Of a DNA stretch of 64,000 nt, positions 8,637 through 16,894 are shown one piece after another (position 1 is the first letter of the stretch; each line of letters begins with the position of its first letter). The stretch lies in NCBI GenBank assembly GCA_016125265.1, contig WGMC01000006.1:284907-348906 (forward strand). The letters run 5' to 3'. The notes below the pieces were generated by a model. It was not told where the DNA came from and did not search any database. It saw only the letters and a program-made list of their open reading frames with translations. The position numbers and the translations under genes are program-made. Source of the DNA: Planctomycetaceae bacterium. Its GTDB lineage: Bacteria; Planctomycetota; UBA1135; GCA-002686595.

Positions 8637-8808
8637 CCTGTTGGTCCCCGAACGTCCGGGGCCGACGGGAGCGCTCGAGTGGGTCCGGTCCACCGCGATG
8701 GGGGCAGTTCGAACCGGGTCAGGCCGGGAACGGAGCAGCCCTAAGGACCCGTTTCCATGCGCGGCCGGCCCGGATCCACTCGGGCGCTCCCGTCGGCACG
8801 GACCCTTT
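8637..8808 (+). ncRNA. ffs: Signal recognition particle RNA
   Basis: The conserved helix 8 signature is present near 8717-8740: GGTCAGG, then CCG-GGAA-CGG with a GNRA tetraloop, then AGCAGCC, which is the Ffh-binding site. A long helix supports it: 8661-8688 pairs with 8770-8797 over 28 positions with only two G-U-compatible changes, and GGTCC (8643-8647) pairs with GGACC (8800-8804). A small CCCCG/CGGGG hairpin at the 5' end may be a reduced Alu-type domain. The ends are estimated from the outer helix and the CTTTT after it. The place, between tRNA-Ser and dnaX, is where Bacillus carries its scRNA gene. Together with Ffh it targets membrane proteins. Confidence 0.88.
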
Positions 8809-8879
8809 TCCCGGGGCCCCTGCGACGGCGGCCCCTTCCCAACCGGTCGTCACCCACCTGGCCGTACACTCCGGACGCG

Positions 8880-10589
8880 ATGAGCTACTTGGTACTGGCG
8901 CGCAAGTACCGCCCCCGTCGTTTCGAGGACGTCGTCGGGCAGGAGGTGATCACCCGCGTGTTGCGCGGCGCGATCTCCGAGGGCCGCATCGGCCACGCGT
9001 ACCTCTTCTCTGGCCCGCGCGGCACGGGCAAGACGACCACCGCGCGCATCTTCGCAAAGGCGCTGAACTGCGAGCAGGGGCCGACGGGCCACCCGTGCGG
9101 CACGTGCGCGCGCTGCGTCGCCAGCGACGCGGGCCAGGAGTTCGACGTCATCGAGATCGACGCGGCGTCGAACACCAGCGTCAACGACGTGCGCGAACTG
9201 CGCGATCAGGTGGCGTACGCGCCGCTCGAAGCGCGCTACAAGATCTACATCGTGGACGAGGTCCACATGCTCTCCAAGGCGGCGTTCAACGCGCTGCTCA
9301 AGACGCTGGAGGAGCCGCCGCCGCATGTGATCTTCCTCTTCGCGACCACCGAACTGCACAAGGTGCTCGACACGATCCTGTCGCGCTGCCAGGTGCTGCG
9401 ACTCGCGCCGATCCGCGAGGAGGAGATCGCGAATCGCCTGACCGCCGTGTTCGCGGCGGAGAACGTCCGCGCGGGCGACGGGCTGGTCGAGGAGTTGGCG
9501 CGCCGCGCGCGCGGCGGCATGCGCGACGCGCTCTCCCTGGCCGATCAACTCCTGGCGCTCGCGGGGGATGCGCCGCAACTGGCGGACCTCTCGCGTCTCG
9601 CCGGCGCCGGCGGGCCGAAGGAGAGCGAGGAGCTACTCGAGCGCTTGCTGGAGAACGACCGCGCCAGGATCTTCGACGCCGTCGCGTCCTACGCGGGCCG
9701 GGAGGCGGAGCTCGCGACGGGCCTTCTGGAGGTGGTCCGCGGTGCGCTCGTGGCGGCTTTGTGCGGCGAGAACTCTCCGCTGGTCGAGGGCGGTGCGGAG
9801 GCGGGGGCGCGGCTCGCGGCGCTGGCGCGCCGCTTGGGCGCGGAGCGGGCCGAGCTGTGGCTCGCCGAACTGCTTCGCGCGCGCGAGCGCATGCGCGGCC
9901 TCGCCGGCCAAGAGCGCATCGTGCTCGAGTCGACGCTCCTGGACCTGGCGCGCCCCGAATCGGGCATGCCGCTCTTGCCCCTCGTCGCGCGGCTCGAGGC
10001 GCTCGAAGCGCGTCTTTCCGGCGCGGTGGTCGCGCCTCCGGTCGCCAGCCGCGCGCCCGCCGCGACGCCGCCGCCGGCAGCTCCCAGAGCCGCGCCAGCC
10101 GTCGCTCCGCCCGCCGCTCCGCGCCGCTCGGCCGCACCCGCCGCTCCCGCCGCACCCACTTCGGAAGCGGACGCCCCCGTGGAGGTCCCGCGCCCGCCCC
10201 AGCGCCCAACCGCGGCGGCCGCGCCCGCGCGTGCCCCGGTCGAAACCGCCCCGGCCGCTGTCGGCCCCGAGGTCCTCGACCGCGCCGCCGCGCTGCTGCG
10301 CCCGCGCCAGCCGGCCCTGGCCGAGCTGCTCGCGCGCAAGGGGCGCGTCGACGGCATCGAGGGCGGCACTCTTCGCCTTGGACTCACCAACCTCGCCGAG
10401 GCCGATCGGCGCCTCGTCGAGGACCGCCGCAACCAACGTGTGATCGAGCGCGCGCTCTCCGACGCCGCAGGCCAGGAGCTGGTGCTCGAACTCGCCCTCG
10501 GAACGCCGGCGCCGCGCCAGGCAGCGCCCGAGGACACCTTCACCCGCGGCGTCGCCGACCTGTTCGGCGGCCGCATCGAGGAGCTTTGA
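8880..10589 (+). CDS. dnaX: DNA polymerase III tau/gamma subunit
   Basis: 569 residues. It starts MSYLVLARKYRPRRFEDVVGQE, the standard DnaX N-terminus; the open frame further upstream overlaps the SRP RNA and is rejected. The AAA+ domain has Walker A GPRGTGKTTTARIF (about residues 42-55), a zinc module CEQGPTGHPCGTCARC, the Walker B/DExx motif IVDEVHMLSKAAFNALLK and sensor SRC. Residues about 370-470 are a long Pro/Ala linker, then a C-terminal domain that probably binds DnaE. It is the ATPase of the clamp loader. A TACACT box ends 9 bases before the ATG, suggesting a leaderless mRNA. ybaB starts 2 bases after its stop. Confidence 0.95.
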   Translation: MSYLVLARKYRPRRFEDVVGQEVITRVLRGAISEGRIGHAYLFSGPRGTGKTTTARIFAKALNCEQGPTGHPCGTCARCVASDAGQEFDVIEIDAASNTSVNDVRELRDQVAYAPLEARYKIYIVDEVHMLSKAAFNALLKTLEEPPPHVIFLFATTELHKVLDTILSRCQVLRLAPIREEEIANRLTAVFAAENVRAGDGLVEELARRARGGMRDALSLADQLLALAGDAPQLADLSRLAGAGGPKESEELLERLLENDRARIFDAVASYAGREAELATGLLEVVRGALVAALCGENSPLVEGGAEAGARLAALARRLGAERAELWLAELLRARERMRGLAGQERIVLESTLLDLARPESGMPLLPLVARLEALEARLSGAVVAPPVASRAPAATPPPAAPRAAPAVAPPAAPRRSAAPAAPAAPTSEADAPVEVPRPPQRPTAAAAPARAPVETAPAAVGPEVLDRAAALLRPRQPALAELLARKGRVDGIEGGTLRLGLTNLAEADRRLVEDRRNQRVIERALSDAAGQELVLELALGTPAPRQAAPEDTFTRGVADLFGGRIEEL

Positions 10590-10591
10590 CC

Positions 10592-10915
10592 ATGGCCGGA
10601 TCCTTCGGAGAGATGGGCAACCTGCTGAAGCAGGCCCAGGAAATGCAACGCCAGATGGAGCGCGCCCGCGCGGAGCTGGCCGCCACGTTGGTGCACGGGT
10701 CCGCCGGCGGCGGGGCCGTGCGTGTGGAGTTCAGCGGCGACCGCAAACTGCAAAAAGTCACGATCTCCGACGAAGTCGTCGCGAGCGGCGACCGCGCGCT
10801 GCTCGAGGAGCTCGTGTTCACCGCCACGTGCGACGGACTCGACCGCGCGCAGCGCCTGCACGACGAGACCTTCGCCAAACTGACCGGCGGCCTCATGCCG
10901 CCCGGCGGCATCTGA
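10592..10915 (+). CDS. ybaB: YbaB/EbfC family nucleoid-associated protein
   Basis: 107 residues, the family norm. The N-terminal helix MGNLLKQAQEMQRQMERARAE and central GGGAVRVEFSGDRKLQKVTI sheet are characteristic; the tail LTGGLMPPGGI matches the Gly/Pro-rich end of many homologues. YbaB forms a tweezer-shaped dimer that binds DNA. It lies between dnaX and recR, the order kept in a great many bacteria, with 2 bases separating it from dnaX. Confidence 0.93.
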   Translation: MAGSFGEMGNLLKQAQEMQRQMERARAELAATLVHGSAGGGAVRVEFSGDRKLQKVTISDEVVASGDRALLEELVFTATCDGLDRAQRLHDETFAKLTGGLMPPGGI

Positions 10916-10949
10916 TTCCGGGGGTGGAGCTGAGGCTCCCTTCCGCGCC

Positions 10950-11603
10950 ATGGCGTACCCGGAACCCCTCGAACGATTGGTGGCCGCTTTCGAGTGTTTT
11001 CCCGGCGTGGGAAGGCGAAGTGCGGAGCGCCTCGCGTTCCACGTCCTGCGCGATCCCAAGGCGCGCGAACTGGCCCGCGCGATCGAAGGCGCGCTCAGCA
11101 ACCTGGTGCGCTGTTCCGTGTGCGGCAACCCCGCGGCGAAGGACCCCTGCGAACTGTGCGCCGATCCCGAGCGCGACGGGGCGCAGCTCTTGGTGGTCGA
11201 GGAGCCCCGCGACGTGGAGGCCCTCGAACGCGCGCGTGTCTTCCGCGGGCGTTACCACGTGCTGCTCGGCGCCATGAATCCCGCGCAGGGTGTGGACGCG
11301 CGCCACTTGGCCCTGGGTCGGCTCGTCGAGCGCATCCGGCGCGGCGGCATCGAGGAGGTGATCCTCGGCACCGACCCGGACCAGGAGGGTGAGGCCACCG
11401 CGCGCCTCGTTCTGGAGGCCATCGAAGACGCGCGGCTCTCCGTGCGTGTGACACGCCTCGCCCGGGGCCTCCCCGCGGGCAGCGCGATCGAGTACCTGCA
11501 CCGCGGTGTGTTGGAGGACGCGCTCGAGGGGCGGGTACCCCTGCGCCGGCGGGCGCCCCCGGCCGGCAAGACGGCGCCCGGCCGGGACGACACCCCGGCC
11601 TGA
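10950..11603 (+). CDS. recR: Recombination mediator protein RecR
   Basis: 217 residues. The helix-hairpin-helix CFPGVGRRSAERLAFHVL is at about 16-33, the zinc module CSVCGNP...CELC at about 55-73, and the Toprim domain starts with LLVVEEPRDVEALE near residue 82. The Toprim core ends near residue 195 and is followed by an Arg/Pro-rich tail of about 20 residues. RecR works with RecO (and RecF) to load RecA on SSB-coated gaps. Third gene of the dnaX-ybaB-recR run, 34 bases after ybaB. Confidence 0.94.
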   Translation: MAYPEPLERLVAAFECFPGVGRRSAERLAFHVLRDPKARELARAIEGALSNLVRCSVCGNPAAKDPCELCADPERDGAQLLVVEEPRDVEALERARVFRGRYHVLLGAMNPAQGVDARHLALGRLVERIRRGGIEEVILGTDPDQEGEATARLVLEAIEDARLSVRVTRLARGLPAGSAIEYLHRGVLEDALEGRVPLRRRAPPAGKTAPGRDDTPA

Positions 11604-11710
11604 CCGCCGTCCGGGGCTTTCGCGCGCCCGTTCCCAACCGGCGCGCTCGGGGCGGCCCGCGGGGAAGGGCGGCCTCAGGTCGACGCCGGGGCCCGACGAT
11701 ACGCCGACCT

Positions 11711-13045
11711 GTGTCCGGCCCCTCACCCCGCTCCCAACTCAGCTTCTCTCTCGGCCAGCAGCAGCGCCTCGCCGCGCGGCAACTGGCGTCGCTCGAGGTG
11801 CTGGCGCTGCCAGCGGCGGAGCTCGACGCCCACCTTCGCTCCGCCTACGAGGGCAACGAGGCCCTGGTGCTCGCCGACCCCGCACGCGCGAACCCCAGCG
11901 GCCGCCAACGCGATCGCCGCCGGGCCCAGGGCGGTGGGGACGAACACGCGGCCTGGTTGGCGAGCGTGGCGGCCCCCGGGACACCTTGGCGCGAGGCCCT
12001 CGGCGAGGGCTGTCCGGAGGGCGCCTCGCGGGAATGGCTGGAGCTTCTCTTCGAGCACCTCGACGACGACGGATGGCTGCGCGCGTCGGACGAACTGCTG
12101 CTCGAGCGGGCCGCCGAGCGCGGCCTCGACGGGGGCGCCGCGGAGCTCGGACGGGCGCTCGGCAGCTTGCAGGCCCTGGAGCCGCGCGGCATCGGCGGTC
12201 GCTGCCTCGAGGAGGTCCTGCTGCTGCAGCTCGATCCCGAGGATCCCGACTACAAGGACCTCTGCGCGCTGATCGAACACCACCTCGCGGACCTGGCGCA
12301 CAATCGCCTGCCGCGCATCGCGCGCGCGCTGGGTGTGGCACTGGCGCGGCTCGAACACCTGCGCGGGCGGCTCGCGCGCCTCGACCCGCGGCCGGCGCGC
12401 GCGCTGTCGGGAACCGAGGCCCAGGTCCTGCGACCGGACCTGCGGCTCGTGTGGAGCGGCGAGACGATGGAACTCGAGGTCGCGGGGGACAGCCTGCCGG
12501 CGTTGACCCTCGATCCGCGTGTCGCGGTGCTCGTGAAGGACACGACCCAGAGCCGGGCGGATCGCCAGCGGCTGCAGGAATCGCTCGTGCGGGCCCGCGC
12601 GCTGCTCAGCGCCTTGGAACAGCGGGCCGCGACCCTGCGGCGTGTCGCCGAATGTGCGTTGCGGCGCCAGCCGGGCTTCCTCGCCGGGGGGCCGAGCCAA
12701 CTGGTGCCCTTGCAGCAGGCCGAGGTGGCCGAGGAACTCGGTTTGCACCCCAGTACCGTGAGCCGCGCCATCGCCGGCAAGAGCATCGAAACACCGTTCG
12801 GAGTGTTGCGCCTCGCGCAGCTCTTCCCGGCGAGCGCGCCCGGGGGCGAGGCCAGCGCCGAAACCCTGCGCGAAGCCCTGCGCCAACGGATCGCGGCCGA
12901 GGACCAACGCGCGCCGCTGTCGGACGAGGAGTTGGCCGCGGAGCTGGCCCGCGGCGGGTTGCCCGTGGCGCGCCGCACCGTGGCGAAACTGCGCGACGAG
13001 CTGGGCATCGCCAGCTCCTACTTGCGCCGCCGTTTCGCGGCCTGA
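11711..13045 (+). CDS. rpoN: RNA polymerase sigma-54 factor
   Basis: 444 residues from GTG. Region I is degenerate and glutamine-poor but keeps the LSFSLGQQQRLAARQLASLEVL pattern, which contacts enhancer-binding AAA+ activators. The core-binding domain spans about 100-330. The HTH LGLHPSTVSRAIAGKSIETP (about 345-364) reads the -12 element. The RpoN box near residue 428 is ARRTVAKLRD, with leucine where most homologues have tyrosine; this box reads the -24 element. The gene begins the rpoN-truA-hpf-ptsN-HPr cluster. No activator gene was seen in the window. Confidence 0.93.
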   Translation: MSGPSPRSQLSFSLGQQQRLAARQLASLEVLALPAAELDAHLRSAYEGNEALVLADPARANPSGRQRDRRRAQGGGDEHAAWLASVAAPGTPWREALGEGCPEGASREWLELLFEHLDDDGWLRASDELLLERAAERGLDGGAAELGRALGSLQALEPRGIGGRCLEEVLLLQLDPEDPDYKDLCALIEHHLADLAHNRLPRIARALGVALARLEHLRGRLARLDPRPARALSGTEAQVLRPDLRLVWSGETMELEVAGDSLPALTLDPRVAVLVKDTTQSRADRQRLQESLVRARALLSALEQRAATLRRVAECALRRQPGFLAGGPSQLVPLQQAEVAEELGLHPSTVSRAIAGKSIETPFGVLRLAQLFPASAPGGEASAETLREALRQRIAAEDQRAPLSDEELAAELARGGLPVARRTVAKLRDELGIASSYLRRRFAA

Positions 13046-13119
13046 GTCCGCCGCCGCTCCGCCGCTGGGCGCGCTTCGATCGGCCGCTCTGGCCGCAGGG
13101 GGCGCTATCCTCATCTCCC

Positions 13120-13893
13120 ATGCGCAACGTGCGGATGCTCATCGCCTACGACGGGGCGCGGTTCTTCGGCTGGCAGCGCCAGGACGGTTTCGACTCGGTC
13201 CAAGAATCCCTGGAGGACGCGCTGCTCGGCATCTTCTCGAAACACATCGTCGTGCACGGCGCCGGCCGCACGGACACCGGAGTGCACGCGCTCGGTCAGG
13301 TGGCGAACTTCCACGTCGATACGGTCCTCGACGACCACCGCCTCCAGCGCGCGATCAACGCGCACCTGCCGCCCGAGGTGGTGGTGCGACGCCTCGAAAC
13401 CTGCCGGGCCGATTTCCACGCGCGTTTCGACGCCAAGGGCAAGCGCTACCTCTACCTGATCTGGAACGAGGCAGAGCGCTCGCCGTTCGCGCGCCACCAT
13501 GCGCACTTCGTGCGCGAGCGCCTCGACACCGCCGCGATGGCGGCGGCCGCGCGCCACCTCGTGGGCACACACGACTTCACCTCCCTGGCGAGTTCGGGCA
13601 GTCCGCGCAGCACCAACGTGCGCACGATCCGCGCGGCGCGTCTGGTGGTGCGCCGCAACCGTTTGGCCATCGTCGTGCAGGGGGACGGCTTTCTCTACAA
13701 CATGGTGCGCACCATCGCCGGTTCCCTGATCGACGTGGGACGCGGCCGCACCACTCCCTCGCGTTTCGCCGAGGTGCTCGCCGCCCGGGACCGGACCCAA
13801 GCGGGGCCCACCGCACCGGCGGCGGGGCTCTACCTGCTGGGTGTGCGCTACGCCGAGCCCTGTTTCGGTGGCCGGGCCCCCGGTCGGTCTTGA
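13120..13893 (+). CDS. truA: tRNA pseudouridine(38-40) synthase
   Basis: 257 residues, starting MRNVRMLIAYDGARFFGWQRQ. The catalytic aspartate is in GAGRTDTGVHALGQVANF at about residues 47-64. Later TruA motifs include FHARFDAKGKRYLY and GDGFLYNMVRTIAGSL. The enzyme isomerises uridines 38-40 of tRNA anticodon arms. A TATCCT box ends 8 bases before the ATG and no Shine-Dalgarno is visible, so the mRNA may be leaderless. It sits between rpoN and hpf. Confidence 0.95.
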   Translation: MRNVRMLIAYDGARFFGWQRQDGFDSVQESLEDALLGIFSKHIVVHGAGRTDTGVHALGQVANFHVDTVLDDHRLQRAINAHLPPEVVVRRLETCRADFHARFDAKGKRYLYLIWNEAERSPFARHHAHFVRERLDTAAMAAAARHLVGTHDFTSLASSGSPRSTNVRTIRAARLVVRRNRLAIVVQGDGFLYNMVRTIAGSLIDVGRGRTTPSRFAEVLAARDRTQAGPTAPAAGLYLLGVRYAEPCFGGRAPGRS

Positions 13894-13918
13894 CCCGCGC
13901 CGCCCGGGGCTCCATGCT
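13890..13918 (+). promoter_or_regulatory. Candidate promoter of hpf
   Basis: TTGACC (13890-13895), a 17-base spacer and CATGCT (13913-13918). The -35 overlaps the truA stop codon. The -10 match is moderate; it would give a leader of about 90 bases before hpf. Confidence 0.4.
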
Positions 13919-14016
13919 GAATCGGCGCGGGTCGACGCCTGTTGTGGACCTCTGCGCGGGTAACGAAGAGCTTGGAACACGAAGCCGCCGCCAGTGCGGC
14001 CGAGGGGCATCGCCAC

Positions 14017-14331
14017 ATGAAAATCGAAGTCTCCATACCGCGCCACGACTACCCCGCTGAAGTTCGTGGGCAAGTGGAGGAGAAGTTGCAGCGCCTCGCC
14101 CGCTACTTCGACCGTACGGAGTCCATCCGCGCCCTGCTCGAACAACAGCAGCACGTGCACCGGGTGGAACTCGTGGCCAGCGCGCGCCCCGGTGTGGTGT
14201 TGGTCGTGGATTCGCGCGCCGATTCGCTCTCGAAAGCCCTCGACGAGTCGGTGGACCGCATGTCCAACGTGCTTTCCCGCCACAAGCAGAAGCTCGCGAA
14301 GGCGGCGCGGAGGCGGGAGAAGGGCGTGTGA
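14017..14331 (+). CDS. hpf: Ribosome hibernation-promoting factor, short form
   Basis: 104 residues beginning MKIEVSIPRHDYPAEVRGQVEEKLQRLARYF, the beta-alpha fold of HPF/YfiA. It lacks the C-terminal dimerisation domain of long HPF, so it is the short type. The HPF family binds the decoding centre and tRNA sites and silences ribosomes in slow growth. An upstream in-frame ATG at 13942 would add 25 residues without homology; GAGGGG before 14017 favours the internal start. Association with rpoN and ptsN is as in Proteobacteria. Its TGA stop is the first base triplet of the 14329-14411 repeat. Confidence 0.9.
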   Translation: MKIEVSIPRHDYPAEVRGQVEEKLQRLARYFDRTESIRALLEQQQHVHRVELVASARPGVVLVVDSRADSLSKALDESVDRMSNVLSRHKQKLAKAARRREKGV

Positions 14332-14411
14332 GAGGTTGAGAAAAATCTGCACGGCCCGATCGAAGTACCTCTCAGGTGATGCTTTGCCCATCGCCTGGCG
14401 GCGCTGGAGCG
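14329..14411 (+). repeat. Third copy of the stop-overlapping hairpin repeat
   Basis: This is the core seen twice near 6.1 kb, here in plus orientation. TGAGAGGT (14329-14336), which includes the hpf stop codon, pairs with ACCTCTCA (14367-14374); between them are GAGAAAAATCTGCACGGCCC-like bases, and the end reads GCGGCGCTGGAGC. It may act as a transcription terminator or 3' stabiliser. The rest of the 319-base gap to ptsN holds a candidate promoter. Confidence 0.85.
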
Positions 14412-14515
14412 GCGGACCGTTCGTCGCGGGGCGGGGTTGGGGACGGTGCGTAACGAAAGCTCAGGCATTCGGCAGCCGGCCTGGCCTGGCAGATCGGGGG
14501 AGGTGTTTCGGGCGG

Positions 14516-14544
14516 ATCGACTTGCGGAGCGATCTTGCTAGGAT
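14516..14544 (+). promoter_or_regulatory. Candidate promoter of ptsN
   Basis: ATCGAC (14516-14521), 17 bases, TAGGAT (14539-14544). The same arrangement (CTCGAC-N17-TAGAGT) precedes the PDZ protein gene at 28.3 kb, which supports it as a vegetative promoter type in this genome. The leader would be about 100 bases. Confidence 0.4.
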
Positions 14545-14650
14545 CCCCGATTCCTGGTGCCCGCATCCTCGCACCCAGCTTTGGCCCGCGCGACCCAACC
14601 GCGTTTGCGGGTCCGACGCGGAGCGCGGCGCCGGAACCTGAAGGAACCCG

Positions 14651-15145
14651 ATGAAAACCGACAGCCAAGCTTTCTGGAAGCTGTTCCGGCCCGCCGCTTG
14701 CAGCGTTCGACTCAAGGGGTTGAACCCCGACGAGGTCTTTGCGGAAGTGGTCGACAACCTGGTCAAGGGCGGCCAACTGCCCGCGGAGTTGACGGCGCCC
14801 GCACTCGCGGCGCTCACCGACCGGGAGCGCATGGCTTCGACCGGCGTGGGCATGGGCGTGGCGGTGCCCCACGTGAAGCTGGCGGGCCTCGAACGCGCCG
14901 CGGTCAGCTTCTCGGTGCAGCCCGATGGACTCGACTGGCGCGCGATCGACGGCGAGCCTGTCTACCTCTTCTTCACGGTGCTGCGGCCCGTGGAGGCCGG
15001 CGGCGAGCACGATCCGGACCGCCACCTCGAGATGATGCGTTGGATCGCGCGCCTCTGCCGCCACGAGGATTTCCGCCGCTTCGCGTGCAACGCCAAGACG
15101 CGCACCGAACTCGTCGATCTCCTGCGCGAGATGGCCGCGCTCTGA
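14651..15145 (+). CDS. ptsN: PTS EIIA-type regulatory protein (PtsN-like)
   Basis: 164 residues of the mannitol/fructose EIIA fold. The phosphorylatable histidine is in GVGMGVAVPHVKLAGL at about residue 75; the later LFFTVLRPVEAGGEHDPDRHLEMMRWIARL matches the family core. AAGGAA lies 7-8 bases before the ATG. No sugar permease is near, and the gene neighbours rpoN, hpf and an HPr gene, so a regulatory nitrogen-PTS-like role is more likely than sugar uptake. Enzyme I was not found in the window. Confidence 0.88.
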   Translation: MKTDSQAFWKLFRPAACSVRLKGLNPDEVFAEVVDNLVKGGQLPAELTAPALAALTDRERMASTGVGMGVAVPHVKLAGLERAAVSFSVQPDGLDWRAIDGEPVYLFFTVLRPVEAGGEHDPDRHLEMMRWIARLCRHEDFRRFACNAKTRTELVDLLREMAAL

Positions 15146-15206
15146 CGGTCTCCGTGGGCCGCGGCCCGCGAGTTCCTGCGACCCCAGTCTTCCTACGACG
15201 CTTCCC

Positions 15207-15479
15207 TTGGAATTGCGCAGCAAGGTGCTTGTGGCCAACAGCCAGGGTCTGCACGCCCGGCCTTGCCACGCCGTGGTCTCGACCGCCCTCCGCTACCAGA
15301 GCGATCTGCGCATCAACTTCGACGGGCGCTCGGTCAACGGCAAGAGCATCCTCGAGCTCATGACACTGAACGCGGCCTGCGGCTCCGAGCTGGAACTCTG
15401 CGCGCGCGGGGCCGACGCGAAGCCGCTGATCGAAGAGGTCGCGGCGCTCTTCCAGGACCGCTTCGGCGAGCGCGAGTAG
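15207..15479 (+). CDS. ptsH: HPr-like phosphocarrier protein
   Basis: 90 residues from TTG; this start gives the normal distance to the active site. The active histidine is in NSQGLHARPCHAV (about residue 17). NGKSILELMTL carries a serine at the position phosphorylated by HPr kinase in other bacteria. It probably passes phosphate to the EIIA protein encoded 62 bases upstream. It could equally be the NPr type; the two cannot be told apart by eye. Confidence 0.88.
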   Translation: MELRSKVLVANSQGLHARPCHAVVSTALRYQSDLRINFDGRSVNGKSILELMTLNAACGSELELCARGADAKPLIEEVAALFQDRFGERE

Positions 15480-15847
15480 GCGCCCCGGGCCCGCCGGGGA
15501 TCGCGGCGGGTACCAAGGGTTGCGAGCGGGCGGGTGCCCGTGTGGGTCTGGCCGCGGCCGGCTCGATGCGTTGGGGTTCGGGCCTCGGGCCCGCGCCCCC
15601 TCGTACGGGACGCCCGTCGGGGGCGAACGGGCGCATCCGCCGGGCCAATGGGCGCATCCTTGGGCCGCGCCCGCGGGTCGGCCGAAGCGCGCCGTTCCCG
15701 TCCCGTTTCCGCCCCGTGTCCGGCGCCTTTCGGTGTCCCGACTCAACCCTGCGCGCCGGGCCCGCCGAAGGACACGCCGAAGGCCGCCAAGAGGGTGGCC
15801 ACCCCCCGCCCCGCGGCCCCCCAAGGCCACCACCAGGGAGACAGGCG
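15480..15847. other. Intergenic, no gene seen
   Basis: 368 bases of GC-rich sequence between the HPr gene and pilM. A 10-mer GGGCGCATCC occurs twice (15629 and 15650). No ORF with credible composition and no clear promoter was seen. Confidence 0.6.
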
Positions 15848-16894
15848 TTGTTCCGCAAACAGAAGAGCCTCATCGGTCTGGACCTCGGCTCCCAGACGCT
15901 CAAGGCCATCGAGATCAGCTTGGACGGCGCGGAACCGGTGATCACCGGTTTCGCCAGGGTGGAAATCCCCGCCGGTTCCGAGCGCTCCGTGGCCCTCGGC
16001 CAGCTCTGCGAGCAGGGCAAGTTCCGCTCCAAGGCGGTGGTGACCGGCGTCGCCGGCCAGAACGTGGTCGTGCGCTACATCTCGATGGTGCCGATGTCCG
16101 ACGCCGAGCTGCGCCAGGCCATCCGCTTCGAGTCGGACAAGTACCTGCCCTTCGACGCCCAGGACGTGGTGCTCGACTGCCAACGTCTGGAGCGGCGCAC
16201 GGCGGGTGAGGGCGAGGCGGCCAACGAAGAACAGATCAGCGTCGTTCTGGTGGCCTGCCAGAAGAGCGTGATCCACAGCCAACTGCAGGAAGTCATCCTG
16301 CACGGCCTGCAGCCGTCCGCGGTCGACGTGGATGTGTTCGCCCTGGCCAACGCGTGGGAGCTCTCCTCGGCCGGAGCCTCCGTCGCCGAGGACGGCACGC
16401 CGGTCGGTGTGGCCCTGGTCGACGTCGGCGCTCTGCGCACCCAGATCAACGTGCTGCTCGGCGCGGAAACGTGCTTCAGCCGCGAGATCGGCATCGCCGG
16501 TGGCGACATGACCCAGGCGATCGCGCGCCGGCTCGGTCTCGAACTGTTCGAGGCCGAAGCCGTGAAACGCACCCCGGGCGAACGGGAAGTCGAGGTGGCG
16601 CGGGCGATTTCGCCGGTGCTCGAGGACCTGGTCAGCGAGATCTCGCTCTCCCTCGACTACGTGGAGAACCGCGAGGGTGTGCGTGTGGAGGAAGTGCTCC
16701 TCTCCGGCGGCGGTGCCCTGGCGCCCGGCGCCGTCGATTTCATCGAACAGGCTCTGGGGCGTCCGACGCGCGTCTGGAATCCCCTGGAGGGTCTGCGTGT
16801 GGACGCGGATCGAGTGAACATCGAGGAACTGGAGGCCAGTGCGGCCAGTCTCGCAGTCGCCATCGGCCTCGCTTCCAGGGTGCGTGCAGCATGA
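15848..16894 (+). CDS. pilM: Type IV pilus assembly protein PilM
   Basis: 348 residues from TTG, with AGGGAG just upstream. The actin-like ATPase fold begins KSLIGLDLGSQTLKAIEI (phosphate-1 motif). VALVDVGALRTQINVL is the phosphate-2 region and EVLLSGGGALAPG the adenosine motif. PilM is cytoplasmic and binds the N-terminal tail of PilN at the inner-membrane platform. Its stop overlaps the pilN start (ATGA). The open frame upstream of 15848 crosses the HPr gene in another frame and is not used. Confidence 0.93.
   Translation: MFRKQKSLIGLDLGSQTLKAIEISLDGAEPVITGFARVEIPAGSERSVALGQLCEQGKFRSKAVVTGVAGQNVVVRYISMVPMSDAELRQAIRFESDKYLPFDAQDVVLDCQRLERRTAGEGEAANEEQISVVLVACQKSVIHSQLQEVILHGLQPSAVDVDVFALANAWELSSAGASVAEDGTPVGVALVDVGALRTQINVLLGAETCFSREIGIAGGDMTQAIARRLGLELFEAEAVKRTPGEREVEVARAISPVLEDLVSEISLSLDYVENREGVRVEEVLLSGGGALAPGAVDFIEQALGRPTRVWNPLEGLRVDADRVNIEELEASAASLAVAIGLASRVRAA

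Noticed and set aside
8757..8879. Earlier start of dnaX
   Set aside because: It overlaps the SRP RNA and adds 41 residues absent from DnaX proteins.
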